Below, one piece after another: positions 16,883 through 24,445 of a stretch of DNA of 64,000 nucleotides (the first letter of the stretch is position 1; each line of letters begins with the position of its first letter). A model generated the notes under the pieces. That model had not been told where the DNA came from. It did no database searches and worked only from the letters and a program-made list of their open reading frames with translations. The DNA is from Fimenecus sp052298855. GTDB lineage: Bacteria; Bacillota; Clostridia; Oscillospirales; Acutalibacteraceae. Location: the NCBI GenBank assembly GCA_052298855.1, contig DAVZXP010000008.1, positions 62,001 through 126,000 on the forward strand, written 5' to 3'. A program made the position numbers and the translations under genes.

Positions 16883-17554
16883 ATGGTACATTTAGGAAAT
16901 GATTGGGACGAAATATTAAAGGATGAATTTTCAAAGCCTTATTATAAAGAGCTTCGTAAATTTCTTAAAGCAGAATATCAAAGTCACACGATATACCCGC
17001 CTATGAACGATATATTCAACGCACTTCGTTGCACCTCGTTTGCCGATACAAAGGTCGTTATTATCGGGCAAGACCCTTATCACGGCGCGGGTCAGGCACA
17101 CGGTATGTGCTTTTCGGTAAAAAAAGGCACTCCACCACCTCCCTCGCTTCAAAATATATTCAAGGAAATCCATTCTGATCTCGGTATAGATATGAACCAA
17201 GGTCACGGAGAGCTTACCTCTTGGGCGAAGCAAGGAGTTTTGCTTTTGAACACGGTGCTGACCGTTCGTGAGGGCGAGGCTAACAGCCATAAAAATATGG
17301 GTTGGGAAGCATTTACCGACAGGGTAATTTCCGAGCTTAACAACAAGCAAACGCCCGTCGTTTTTTTACTTTGGGGCGCTCATGCAAGAAAAAAAGCGGC
17401 GGTTATCACAAATCCCATTCATTACAAGCTTACAGCACCGCATCCGAGTCCGCTTTCGGCTTACAACGGATTTTTCGGTTGCAAGCATTTTTCAAAGACA
17501 AACGAGCTTCTTACGGCTTCGGGGCAGACGCCTATCGATTGGCGTCTCGACTAA
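16883..17554 (+). CDS. ung: Uracil-DNA glycosylase (family 1)
   Basis: It removes uracil from DNA to start base-excision repair. The 223-residue protein has the water-activating motif GQDPYHG at 62-68 (catalytic D64) and the minor-groove loop HPSPLSAYNGFFG near the C-terminus, both hallmarks of family 1. The start is the ATG at 16883, preceded by GAGAGGTGA; longer in-frame starts run through the promoter. Divergent from the metal operon, and apparently monocistronic. Confidence 0.97.
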   Translation: MVHLGNDWDEILKDEFSKPYYKELRKFLKAEYQSHTIYPPMNDIFNALRCTSFADTKVVIIGQDPYHGAGQAHGMCFSVKKGTPPPPSLQNIFKEIHSDLGIDMNQGHGELTSWAKQGVLLLNTVLTVREGEANSHKNMGWEAFTDRVISELNNKQTPVVFLLWGAHARKKAAVITNPIHYKLTAPHPSPLSAYNGFFGCKHFSKTNELLTASGQTPIDWRLD

Positions 17555-17579
17555 ATTTCTACAAAGTTTTATATTACTA

Positions 17580-17608
17580 TTGATTTTTAGACTGTGTTAT
17601 TCTATAAT
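17580..17608 (+). promoter_or_regulatory. Sigma-A promoter of the DUF1846 gene
   Basis: TTGATT and TATAAT, spacer 17, 86 bases before the GTG start. A strong hairpin lies inside the leader. Confidence 0.75.
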
Positions 17609-17619
17609 ATCAAGTGTCG

Positions 17620-17658
17620 CACTTCGAGTCGGTTGTGTAACCGCTTCGAAGTGTTTTT
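17620..17658 (+). terminator. Terminator-like hairpin in the DUF1846 leader (possible attenuator)
   Basis: Stem CACTTCGA / TCGAAGTG with inner CGGTT / AACCG and a GTGT loop, followed by T5. It lies downstream of the promoter at 17580-17608, so it either ends ung readthrough or attenuates the DUF1846 gene. No anti-terminator was worked out. Confidence 0.7.
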
Positions 17659-17694
17659 ATGTAATATTTTCATCCTAATCGGGAGGCAATAACA

Positions 17695-19176
17695 GTGAAA
17701 ATAGGATTTGATAACGACAAATATCTTAAAACTCAATCCGAGCATATAAGGCAGAGGATAAATGAATTCGGAGGAAAGCTTTATCTTGAATTCGGCGGAA
17801 AAATCTTTGACGATTTTCACGCTTCAAGAGTTCTCCCGGGATTTTTGCCCGACAGTAAGATGAAAATGCTGCTTGAGCTTAAAGATGAGGCTGAAATGCT
17901 CATTGCCATAAACGCAAATGACATTGAAAAAAATAAGGTCAGAGGCGATATAGGAATAACCTATGACCTTGACGTTTTAAGGCTTATCGACATATACAGG
18001 GACTTCGGTCTTATGGTAAGCGGTGTTGTTATGACGCAGTTTAACAATCAGCCGTCGGCAGAGGTTTTCAGACAGAAGCTTATGGGGCTCGGCATTAAGG
18101 TTTACCGTCATTACAGCATTGAAAACTATCCGCAGGACGTTCATCTTATCGTAAGCGACGACGGATACGGCAAAAACGAATACGTTGAAACCACCCGTTC
18201 GCTTATCGTTGTTACAGCACCCGGTCCGGGAAGCGGAAAAATGGCAGTTTGTCTTTCTCAGCTTTATCACGAACACAAAAGAGGCGTTCAGGCAGGATAT
18301 GCAAAGTTTGAAACATTTCCGATTTGGAATTTGCCGTTAAAGCACCCTGTAAACCTTGCTTATGAGGCGGCGACAACCGATTTGAACGATGTCAATATGA
18401 TTGACCCGTTCCACCTTGAAGCATACGGCGTTACAACCGTTAACTATAACAGAGATATTGAAATTTTTCCCGTGCTGAACGCTATTTTCGAGCGTATTTA
18501 CGGCACTTCTCCGTATAAATCGCCTACGGATATGGGCGTTAATATGGCAGGCAACTGCATAATCGACGACGAGGTTGTAAGAGAAGCGTCAAAGCAAGAG
18601 GTCATCAGAAGATATTACAAGGCTCTTGTAGATAAGAAAAACGGCTCAAATGTTACAAATGAAATCCGCAACCTTGAGCTTATTATGAAACAACTTAATA
18701 TCGTTCCCGAATACAGAAAATGCGTTTTGCCCGCAGTTGAGCTTTGCGACAGAACGGGAGAGCCTGCGGCGGCAATTGAGCTTGACAACGGCAAAATCAT
18801 AACGGGTAAGACATCTGACCTTTTAGGTGCTTCTTCGGCTATGCTTTTGAACGCACTTAAAGAAATCGCCAATATCAATGACGATATTGACTTGATTTCC
18901 CCGAAGATTATCGAGCCTATTCAGGACTTAAAGGTGAATCATCTCGGCAACAAAAACCCGAGACTTCATACAGACGAGGTTTTGCTTGCCCTTTCAATTT
19001 CGGCGGCAACAAACCCCACCTCCGAAATGGCAATGAAAGCACTTGAAAAGCTTGACGGCTGTCAGATGCATTCAACGGTTATTCTCTCCGAGGTTGACCT
19101 GCACACACTTAAAAAACTCGGTGTAAATGTAACCTGCGAGCCTTACAGACAGTCAAAAACCCTTTATCATAAATAA
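17695..19176 (+). CDS. DUF1846 family protein
   Basis: This 493-residue cytosolic protein belongs to the DUF1846 family, which is widespread in Firmicutes and has no settled function. It opens IGFDNDKYLKTQSEHIRQRI and contains the conserved VTAPGPGSGKMAVCLSQLYH stretch, a P-loop-like glycine segment around residue 178-186. Length fits the family (~495-505). It starts with GTG at 17695 behind GGGAGG. Transcribed alone from its own promoter, through a hairpin leader, to a strong terminator. Confidence 0.92.
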   Translation: MKIGFDNDKYLKTQSEHIRQRINEFGGKLYLEFGGKIFDDFHASRVLPGFLPDSKMKMLLELKDEAEMLIAINANDIEKNKVRGDIGITYDLDVLRLIDIYRDFGLMVSGVVMTQFNNQPSAEVFRQKLMGLGIKVYRHYSIENYPQDVHLIVSDDGYGKNEYVETTRSLIVVTAPGPGSGKMAVCLSQLYHEHKRGVQAGYAKFETFPIWNLPLKHPVNLAYEAATTDLNDVNMIDPFHLEAYGVTTVNYNRDIEIFPVLNAIFERIYGTSPYKSPTDMGVNMAGNCIIDDEVVREASKQEVIRRYYKALVDKKNGSNVTNEIRNLELIMKQLNIVPEYRKCVLPAVELCDRTGEPAAAIELDNGKIITGKTSDLLGASSAMLLNALKEIANINDDIDLISPKIIEPIQDLKVNHLGNKNPRLHTDEVLLALSISAATNPTSEMAMKALEKLDGCQMHSTVILSEVDLHTLKKLGVNVTCEPYRQSKTLYHK

Positions 19177-19185
19177 AAATAATAT

Positions 19186-19230
19186 ATGCCGAAGTTTGAA
19201 TTCAGAGTCAGACTTCGGCATTGTTTTTTG
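19186..19230 (+). terminator. Terminator of the DUF1846 gene
   Basis: Stem ATGCCGAAGT / ACTTCGGCAT then T6. Confidence 0.85.
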
Positions 19231-19232
19231 TA

Positions 19233-19261
19233 TTGACAATTTTTTGTTTAAGTTTTAATAT
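19233..19261 (+). promoter_or_regulatory. Sigma-A promoter of the small membrane protein gene
   Basis: TTGACA and TAATAT, spacer 17. Confidence 0.65.
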
Positions 19262-19302
19262 AAATGTATAATAAATAATTTGAGTTAAACGGAGGGTTAT
19301 CT

Positions 19303-19515
19303 ATGACGAGAGCAAAATACAAAACGATTTTTGCCGTATGCACAGCGGCGGTTATTCTTATATTTGAAGCCGTAATTTATTTTTGCGGTACCGACAGCGG
19401 AAATTATATAAGCAAATCAATATGGATTGCAAACATTGTCGGCATAGCCCTTATAATGACCGTGTCAATCATTGTCGATTACGCTTTAGAAAAAAAGCTT
19501 TTCGGCAACAAATAA
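19303..19515 (+). CDS. Small two-helix membrane protein, function unknown
   Basis: This 70-residue protein has two hydrophobic helices (about residues 9-28 and 38-60), a basic N-terminus and a basic tail (KKLFGNK). The start is an ATG preceded by GGAGGG, and a promoter lies 42 bases upstream, so it is probably expressed. No family is recognised. It sits just before the first CCGTAGGG repeat and the mobile-element scar. Confidence 0.7.
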   Translation: MTRAKYKTIFAVCTAAVILIFEAVIYFCGTDSGNYISKSIWIANIVGIALIMTVSIIVDYALEKKLFGNK

Positions 19516-19530
19516 AAGTTAAAAACTATA

Positions 19531-19563
19531 TTGAACCGTAGGGACAACCCTTGCGGTTGTCCG
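19531..19563 (+). repeat. CCGTAGGG-hairpin repeat, copy 1
   Basis: TTGAACCGTAGGG followed by the hairpin GGACAACC-CTTGC-GGTTGTCC. It is 33 bases long and identical to the copy at 44890-44922 except for one base. It marks the left edge of the AT-rich accessory segment. Confidence 0.85.
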
Positions 19564-19831
19564 TAAATTGGAATTTGAAAACCATAAAATTATGAGTGAT
19601 TATTGCTCTCCATAGGTTATCAATATAATCCTCCAAAAGCCTTGATAAAAAAGGATTTATCGCAATGTGTTCGCCTTATCCTTTTATATGATTTCACACA
19701 AGTTTACTCTTTCCTGCCTGCTTATAAGGGCAAAATCAAGGGCAAGAAAATCTCATAACAAGAATAAACATAAGTGTGGCAATCGGAGAACTGTGACATA
19801 TGTGCGAATATATTATAACGGAGGATTTTTA
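19564..19831 (+). other. Non-coding left part of the mobile-element scar
   Basis: This AT-rich stretch holds no supported gene. It includes the leader of tnpV with a good ribosome site (GGAGG at 19820-19825). I could not identify an integrase, a target duplication or an att core in it. Confidence 0.5.
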
Positions 19832-20212
19832 ATGGACAAGTACATTTATGATGAAAGCAACGGTCTGTGGTATGAACTACAAGGAGATTATTATATTCCT
19901 TGTCTTACTTTACCAACCGAAAAAGAACACAAGCCTATTGGCTTATGGGGACAACGACACAAACGCTATTTACAGGAACATAACAAAATATTTTACACTA
20001 CACTGCTCACAAGCGGCAAGTTAAATGAATATCTTGTCGATGTCGATAAACAGACGGAGGAACACTTTGAAAGGCTTATGGAACAGATGAAACAGTCGCA
20101 GGACATAACAGAACAGTTAAAGTCGGAAAACGCCTTAAAGTGGGTGCAGAGAATGAATAACATACGGGCATGTGCAAAGGAAATTGCAGAAAAGGAAATT
20201 ATCTTTACATAA
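19832..20212 (+). CDS. TnpV-like transposon-encoded protein
   Basis: This 126-residue protein resembles TnpV of the clostridial Tn4451/4453 mobilizable transposons and related elements. It opens MDKYIYDESNGLWYELQGDY, a typical start, and has a charged helical C-terminal half (EQMKQSQDITEQLKSENALK) ending in the usual W-x-RMNNIRA block. TnpV's role is not known; it is not required for excision in Tn4451. The start at 19832 has GGAGG ahead of it. No serine recombinase (TnpX) is present, so the element is incomplete. Confidence 0.82.
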   Translation: MDKYIYDESNGLWYELQGDYYIPCLTLPTEKEHKPIGLWGQRHKRYLQEHNKIFYTTLLTSGKLNEYLVDVDKQTEEHFERLMEQMKQSQDITEQLKSENALKWVQRMNNIRACAKEIAEKEIIFT

Positions 20213-20220
20213 GTAAAAAG

Positions 20221-20245
20221 GCGGCAGGGAGAACCCTCTGCCGCT
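20221..20245 (+). terminator. Hairpin after tnpV
   Basis: Stem GCGGCAG / CTGCCGC with a short extra pairing and a poor T-run. Confidence 0.55.
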
Positions 20246-20316
20246 ATTCATATTAAGAACTCAGAAAGGATTTCTGACCAGTTGTGTTTTGAAATCAACC
20301 AACTATCGCAAATCCA

Positions 20317-20345
20317 TTGAAACTATTATCTGCTTTACTTATAAT
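20317..20345 (+). promoter_or_regulatory. Sigma-A promoter of the LytTR-DUF3021 operon
   Basis: TTGAAA and TATAAT, spacer 17. A GTTG...CAAC inverted pair lies 10-35 bases upstream and could be a LytTR site (inference). Confidence 0.75.
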
Positions 20346-20377
20346 GGCATTGTAAGGAAAAGAAAGAGGTGATTATC

Positions 20378-20818
20378 ATGCAGGTCGAGATTAAAATTGA
20401 CAGTTCATGTATCGACCCCAAAGTAATCATACTGACTGCTTCAATGACAGAAGATGTGAGCAACATTGTAAAAAAACTTTCAGAAAATGCCTCACAAATA
20501 ATTTCGGGTTATAAAGATGAAAAAATTGAAATATTGGAACAGACAGATTTGATTCGTATTTATGCAAATTCCGGAAAAGTTTATGCAGTTACTAACAAAG
20601 GGGAATATATTCTTCGACTTAGGTTATATGAGATAGAAAATCGATTACCTTCTAATCAATTCATTCGTATATCAAATTCGGAAATTATCAACTTAAAAAA
20701 AGTCAATAATTTTGACTTGAGTTTTACAGGTACAATTTGCATTAAATTATCAAATGGAATAACAACATATGTATCCAGACGCTATGTTCCAAAACTAAAA
20801 AAGATCTTAGGAATATGA
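20378..20818 (+). CDS. LytTR-family DNA-binding regulator without receiver domain
   Basis: This 146-residue cytoplasmic regulator has an N-terminal ~45 residues of unknown fold and a LytTR DNA-binding domain over about residues 50-146, with the family's KVYAVTNKGEYILRLRLYEIE and FIRISNSEIINLKKV blocks. There is no phosphoacceptor domain. The ATG at 20378 is preceded by AGAGGTG; a GTG 9 bases earlier is rejected. It is paired with a DUF3021 membrane protein, an arrangement known from many Firmicutes, where the membrane protein usually restrains the regulator. Confidence 0.9.
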   Translation: MQVEIKIDSSCIDPKVIILTASMTEDVSNIVKKLSENASQIISGYKDEKIEILEQTDLIRIYANSGKVYAVTNKGEYILRLRLYEIENRLPSNQFIRISNSEIINLKKVNNFDLSFTGTICIKLSNGITTYVSRRYVPKLKKILGI

Positions 20819-20828
20819 GGTGAATGTT

Positions 20829-21299
20829 ATGAAAAAGAAAATTATTAAGCGTAGTCTTTTAGGTTTTCCACTTGGAATTACAATCGGCTATTTAATTACA
20901 ATCTTGATTTCTCTTGGTTTGGCAAATGGATATTACTCGCCTTGTGTCCCCGAACTCATATCACTTATGGGAAATGAAATCAATGCTGTTATTTTGCAAA
21001 CAATTCTTTGTGGAATAGTAGGTGCGGGATTTGCGGCAAGTTCAGTAATATGGGAAATGGATAGTTGGAGCATTGTAAAGCAGACAGGAATTTACTTTTC
21101 AATTATTTCAGTAATAATGTTACCAATCGCTTATTTTGCATATTGGATGGAACATAGTGTAGTTGGATTTTTAATTTATTTTGGAATTTTCGCTTTAATT
21201 TTTGTAGTTATATGGATAATACAGTTTGGTATAGGCAGATATAATGTAAGAAAAATGAATGAGAAATTGTTTCAAACGAAGGATAATAGAAATGAGTAA
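20829..21299 (+). CDS. DUF3021 membrane protein
   Basis: This 156-residue protein has four predicted membrane helices (about residues 9-30, 50-75, 90-107 and 115-140), the DUF3021 pattern. It starts 10 bases after the LytTR stop with GAGGTG ahead. Known pairs suggest it is the inner-membrane partner or anti-regulator of the LytTR protein. Base composition is clearly AT-richer than the flanking core genes, in line with acquisition on the element. Confidence 0.87.
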   Translation: MKKKIIKRSLLGFPLGITIGYLITILISLGLANGYYSPCVPELISLMGNEINAVILQTILCGIVGAGFAASSVIWEMDSWSIVKQTGIYFSIISVIMLPIAYFAYWMEHSVVGFLIYFGIFALIFVVIWIIQFGIGRYNVRKMNEKLFQTKDNRNE

Positions 21300-21459
21300 G
21301 CAACAATGGATACTCTGCCCTGTCTGTGGCAATAAAACCCGAACAAAGATACAAGAAGATACCGAGATGAAAAACTTTCCTCTTTACTGTCCGAAATGTA
21401 AGCAAGAAACACTTATCAATGTTCAGGATATGAAAATCACGCTTGCAGTCAGCAAATGA
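21292..21459 (+). CDS. Cysteine-rich KTR zinc-ribbon protein
   Basis: This 55-residue protein has two CxxC pairs (CPVC near residue 9, CPKC near residue 33) around the KTRTKI segment that names the family. It probably binds one zinc. Such proteins are common cargo or accessory genes on conjugative and mobilizable elements of Firmicutes; no function is established. Its ATG overlaps the end of the DUF3021 gene by 8 bases, so the three genes form one operon. Confidence 0.85.
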   Translation: MSKQQWILCPVCGNKTRTKIQEDTEMKNFPLYCPKCKQETLINVQDMKITLAVSK

Positions 21460-21467
21460 TTATGTAT

Positions 21468-21503
21468 GCCGCCGCTATGGGTAAAACCGTAACGGCGGTT
21501 TTT
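21468..21503 (+). terminator. Terminator of the LytTR operon
   Basis: Imperfect stem from GCCGCCGCTATGGGT to ACCGTAACGGCGG, followed by T5. Confidence 0.7.
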
Positions 21504-21509
21504 CAATGC

Positions 21510-21785
21510 CTATCGGCTATCTCTGTCAATGGATTTCTTACGCTGTCTTTGCGGCGGTTGCTGCTTGTTGCGTTCCTGTATCTCATGCAGATGTTTTAGC
21601 ACGCTCTGCTTTTCGGGTGGTCTGTGCTGTTCTTTGGCGGCGGCTGTCGGTTTCCTGCTGACTTGATATTTCCACTCGGCAAGGTCACGGTTGTACTGTT
21701 CTACAACGCTTTCCATTTCTCGGAAAGTACGCATAAATACCTGCACATCGGGATAACCGTTCTCTTTGAGTGTATCGGGTCCTCG
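21510..21785 (-). pseudogene. 3' fragment of a mobilization-type gene
   Basis: An open frame on the minus strand encodes ~90 residues with a hydrophilic, glutamine- and arginine-rich end (QQPPQRQRKKSIDRDSR) and a helical stretch (MRTFREMESVVEQYNRDLAE). It reads like the C-terminus of a relaxase or mobilization protein of a clostridial element, but I cannot name the family. Upstream the frame runs into two CCGTAGGG-type repeats, so the 5' part of the gene is gone. It is probably the remnant of the element that brought tnpV. Confidence 0.45.
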
Positions 21786-21812
21786 GCGGCAGCAAGCCAC
21801 CGCCCTACACGG
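21784..21812 (-). repeat. CCGTAGGG-hairpin repeat, diverged copy
   Basis: On the minus strand GTAGGGCGGTGGCTTGCTGC ends with a matching CCGCC arm. It is a diverged relative of the copy at 45182-45210 and lies at the point where the mobilization-type frame loses its coding character. Confidence 0.6.
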
Positions 21813-21894
21813 TTGGATATATAATTCAATTTGTGCGAAGCACCTGCTTCTTTTCGCTTTTCGATTTTCTCCCTTATCTTTTCTCTGCCGTAAG

Positions 21895-21914
21895 GCTAGC
21901 CCCTGCCCTACCGT
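21895..21914 (-). repeat. CCGTAGGG-type repeat, truncated copy
   Basis: CACGGTAGGGCAGGGG on the minus strand is the left half of the same repeat type; the right arm is missing. It marks the right side of the mobile-element scar. Confidence 0.5.
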
Positions 21915-21937
21915 GCGAACCCCCACTATCCGTATAA

Positions 21938-21968
21938 CACAAAAAACGCCCTGCATTAGCAAGGCGTT
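21938..21968 (-). terminator. Terminator of the long iscS-thiI-...-TPM run
   Basis: Stem ACGCCTTGC / GCAGGGCGT (one G-T pair) with loop TAAT and T6 on the minus strand, 19 bases after the TPM gene. Confidence 0.85.
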
Positions 21969-21987
21969 AATTTTATATCATATTCCG

Positions 21988-22791
21988 TTAAAAGCCTCGT
22001 GAGCTTCCGCCTCCGCCGAAGGAACCGCCTCCGCCGGAAAATCCTCCGCTGCTTCCTCCCGAGAATCCGCCTCCTGAGAAGCCTCCGCCCGAGTGATGAT
22101 TTCCACCGCCGCCGAAGAAAATAAACGGTGTGCGACCTGTGATTTTACGAATTGCAAACACTATTATAATAAAGATTATAAAATCAATAATGACTGCTTT
22201 TGAGCTTTCGTATTCTTCATCTTCATCCACATCAGGCGCAAGGCTTGAGCCGTTAATTTCAACGCCGTACTCGGTAGCCGTTTCGCCTATCAAAGCCGAA
22301 AAAGCTTCACGCAATCCCGTTGAAAAATCGTCGCTCTTTAGATACGGTATAGCATAGTTGTCAAGAATTCGTCCCGTCTTACCGTCGGGCAATGCACCCT
22401 CAAGACCGTAGCCTACCTCAATATCAATCTGCCGTTCTTCGACAGAGAGAAGCAAAAGCACACCGTCATTGTTTTTACTGCCTATCCCCCACTCTCTGCC
22501 CAAGCCGAGTGCATAATCTCTGACTTCCTTGCCGTCAAGCGAGTTAACCGTTACGCAAACAACCTGTGCGCCCGTCTTTTTGTACAATTCCTCTGCCATT
22601 GACTGCATTTTTTGCTCGTCGGACTCATTGATACAGTCGGCAAAGTCATTTACAAAAAACCCTTTCGTAGGCGGCGGATACGGAGTGTTTTTTGCCGCAA
22701 AAGCACTGACCGATAACGACAGTATCAGCAAAACAGCACTTAACAGTATCGCCGAATATTTTTTCATACACTTACCCACTCGCCGTAGCAT
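21988..22791 (-). CDS. TPM-domain membrane protein (YgcG family)
   Basis: This 267-residue exported protein has a signal peptide or anchor (KKYSAILLSAVLLILSLSVS), then a TPM domain (about residues 40-185, with VNDFADCINESDE and GYGLEGALPDGKTGRILD), a membrane helix at about 203-219, and a Gly/Ser-rich tail of ~45 residues ending GGGGSSRGF. TPM proteins are often found with LemA and are linked to envelope or photosystem maintenance; the exact role here is unknown. The ATG at 22791 overlaps the lemA stop (TGATG), which favours coupled translation; an in-frame ATG at 22767 would also give a signal peptide. Confidence 0.9.
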   Translation of the reverse strand: MLRRVGKCMKKYSAILLSAVLLILSLSVSAFAAKNTPYPPPTKGFFVNDFADCINESDEQKMQSMAEELYKKTGAQVVCVTVNSLDGKEVRDYALGLGREWGIGSKNNDGVLLLLSVEERQIDIEVGYGLEGALPDGKTGRILDNYAIPYLKSDDFSTGLREAFSALIGETATEYGVEINGSSLAPDVDEDEEYESSKAVIIDFIIFIIIVFAIRKITGRTPFIFFGGGGNHHSGGGFSGGGFSGGSSGGFSGGGGSFGGGGSSRGF

Positions 22792-23363
22792 CAGTTAAAA
22801 TTTACACTCGGTGCTGTTTGAGCCTCACTTGAAGCTTCAAAATATTCAGCCTGCTCAAAATTGAACATAGATGCAATTATATTTGCAGGGAATTTCTTAA
22901 TGTGAGTATTATAAGCCTTTGCAACATCATTGTAGTCCTTGCGAGCAACCGAAATTCTGTTTTCACTGCCTGCAAGCTCATCCTGAAGATTGATAAACTG
23001 CGTATCGGCTTTAAGCTCGGGATAGTTTTCCACAACAACAAGAAGTCTTGAAATTGCGCTGTCAAGCTCTGAGTTTGCCTTTTCCATTTCATCAACGGTG
23101 GTAGCACCCGAAAGCTTTGAGCGAGCATCTGCAATAGCGGTGTAGACCTCTTCTTCGTGAGCCGCATATCCTTTTACGGTGTTCACAAGGTTTGGTATGA
23201 GGTCTGCTCTTCTCTGCAACATTGTCTGAATATTTGCCTGTGCATTTGTAACCGTTTCCCTTTCGTCAACAAGGTTGTTGTACGAGGAAACAACGCTTCC
23301 TGCGAGTATCGCAATTACGGCGATAACCGCCAAAGCAATAATAAGGCCTTTTTTGTTTTTCAT
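22791..23363 (-). CDS. LemA family protein
   Basis: This 190-residue protein is anchored by one N-terminal helix (GLIIALAVIAVIAILAGSVV) and has a long helical extracytoplasmic part with the family blocks YNNLVDERETVTNAQANIQ and RRADLIPNLVNTVKGYAAHE. LemA proteins usually travel with TPM-domain proteins, as here. Function unknown in most bacteria. The start at 23363 has AGGAGG ahead; the in-frame ATG 18 bases earlier lacks one. Confidence 0.95.
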   Translation of the reverse strand: MKNKKGLIIALAVIAVIAILAGSVVSSYNNLVDERETVTNAQANIQTMLQRRADLIPNLVNTVKGYAAHEEEVYTAIADARSKLSGATTVDEMEKANSELDSAISRLLVVVENYPELKADTQFINLQDELAGSENRISVARKDYNDVAKAYNTHIKKFPANIIASMFNFEQAEYFEASSEAQTAPSVNFN

Positions 23364-23392
23364 AGCAAATCCTCCTATCAATCAAATAAAAA

Positions 23393-24412
23393 TCAATCGT
23401 CATATCCGTTCGGATTCTTTGACTGCCAATTCCAAGAGTCACGGCACATATCATCAATGCCTCTCTTAGCCTCCCAGCCGAGAACTTCCTTCGCCTTTGT
23501 CGGATCTGAATAACATACCGCAAGGTCGCCGGGACGTCTGGGTGCAATCTTGTAAGGTAATTCCTTACCGTAAGCCTTGCTGAACGCCTTAACTATGTCA
23601 AGAACGCTGTAGCCCTTACCTGTTCCGAGATTGAAAATCTGAACGCCCTTTTTGCCGTCAAGAATATTGTTAACAGCCTTAACATGACCGTCTGCAAGGT
23701 CAACAACGTGAATGTAGTCTCTGATGCAGGTTCCGTCGGGTGTGTCGTAATCATTGCCGTAAACGCTGAGGAACGGGCGCTTGCCGATTGCAACCTGTGT
23801 GATATAGGGCATAAGATTGTTCGGTATTCCGCTCGGATTTTCGCCTATTCTTCCGCTTTCGTGTGCTCCGATAGGATTGAAATAACGAAGCAGTGTTACA
23901 TTCCAATCGTTATCCGACTTATAAATATCCTCAAGGATAATTTCAATCATATACTTTGTTGTGCCGTAGGGGTTTGTAGTTCCGCCTGTTTGCATTGTTT
24001 CTTTAAGCGGAGATACGTTTTTCATACCGTAAACCGTTGCCGAAGAGCTGAAAACAATATTTTTGCAGCCGCTATTTCTCATAACATCGCAAAGCTTTAA
24101 TGTACCGCCGATATTGTTGTCATAGTATTCAATCGGCTTCTGACAGGACTCGCCGACAGCTTTAAGTCCCGCAAAATGGATTACGGCGTCGATTTTATTC
24201 TCTTTGAAAATTTTATCCATACCCTCGGAATCTCTGATGTCACATTCATAGGACTTGAAATCCTTGCCTGTAAGCTCTTTAACTCTTTCAAGCGATTTCG
24301 GATTTGCGTTGTAGTAATTGTCAACGACAACAACCTCATAGCCTGCGTTAAGAAGCTCAACGCAAGTGTGTGAGCCGATAAATCCGGCTCCGCCCGTAAC
24401 AAGAATAGCCAT
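23393..24412 (-). CDS. galE: UDP-glucose 4-epimerase
   Basis: It interconverts UDP-glucose and UDP-galactose (and may accept the GlcNAc/GalNAc pair) for surface glycan synthesis or galactose use. The 339-residue short-chain dehydrogenase fold has the NAD motif LVTGGAGFIGSHTC at the start, SSSATVYG with the catalytic Ser/Thr near residue 122, and YGTTKYMIE holding the catalytic Tyr-Lys pair. It lies 33 bases after the SpoIID-domain gene in a run of cell-surface genes. No galK or galT is near, so a biosynthetic role is more likely. Confidence 0.96.
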   Translation of the reverse strand: MAILVTGGAGFIGSHTCVELLNAGYEVVVVDNYYNANPKSLERVKELTGKDFKSYECDIRDSEGMDKIFKENKIDAVIHFAGLKAVGESCQKPIEYYDNNIGGTLKLCDVMRNSGCKNIVFSSSATVYGMKNVSPLKETMQTGGTTNPYGTTKYMIEIILEDIYKSDNDWNVTLLRYFNPIGAHESGRIGENPSGIPNNLMPYITQVAIGKRPFLSVYGNDYDTPDGTCIRDYIHVVDLADGHVKAVNNILDGKKGVQIFNLGTGKGYSVLDIVKAFSKAYGKELPYKIAPRRPGDLAVCYSDPTKAKEVLGWEAKRGIDDMCRDSWNWQSKNPNGYDD

Positions 24413-24445
24413 AATTTATTCCTCCGTTTATATTAAAGATTTTTG

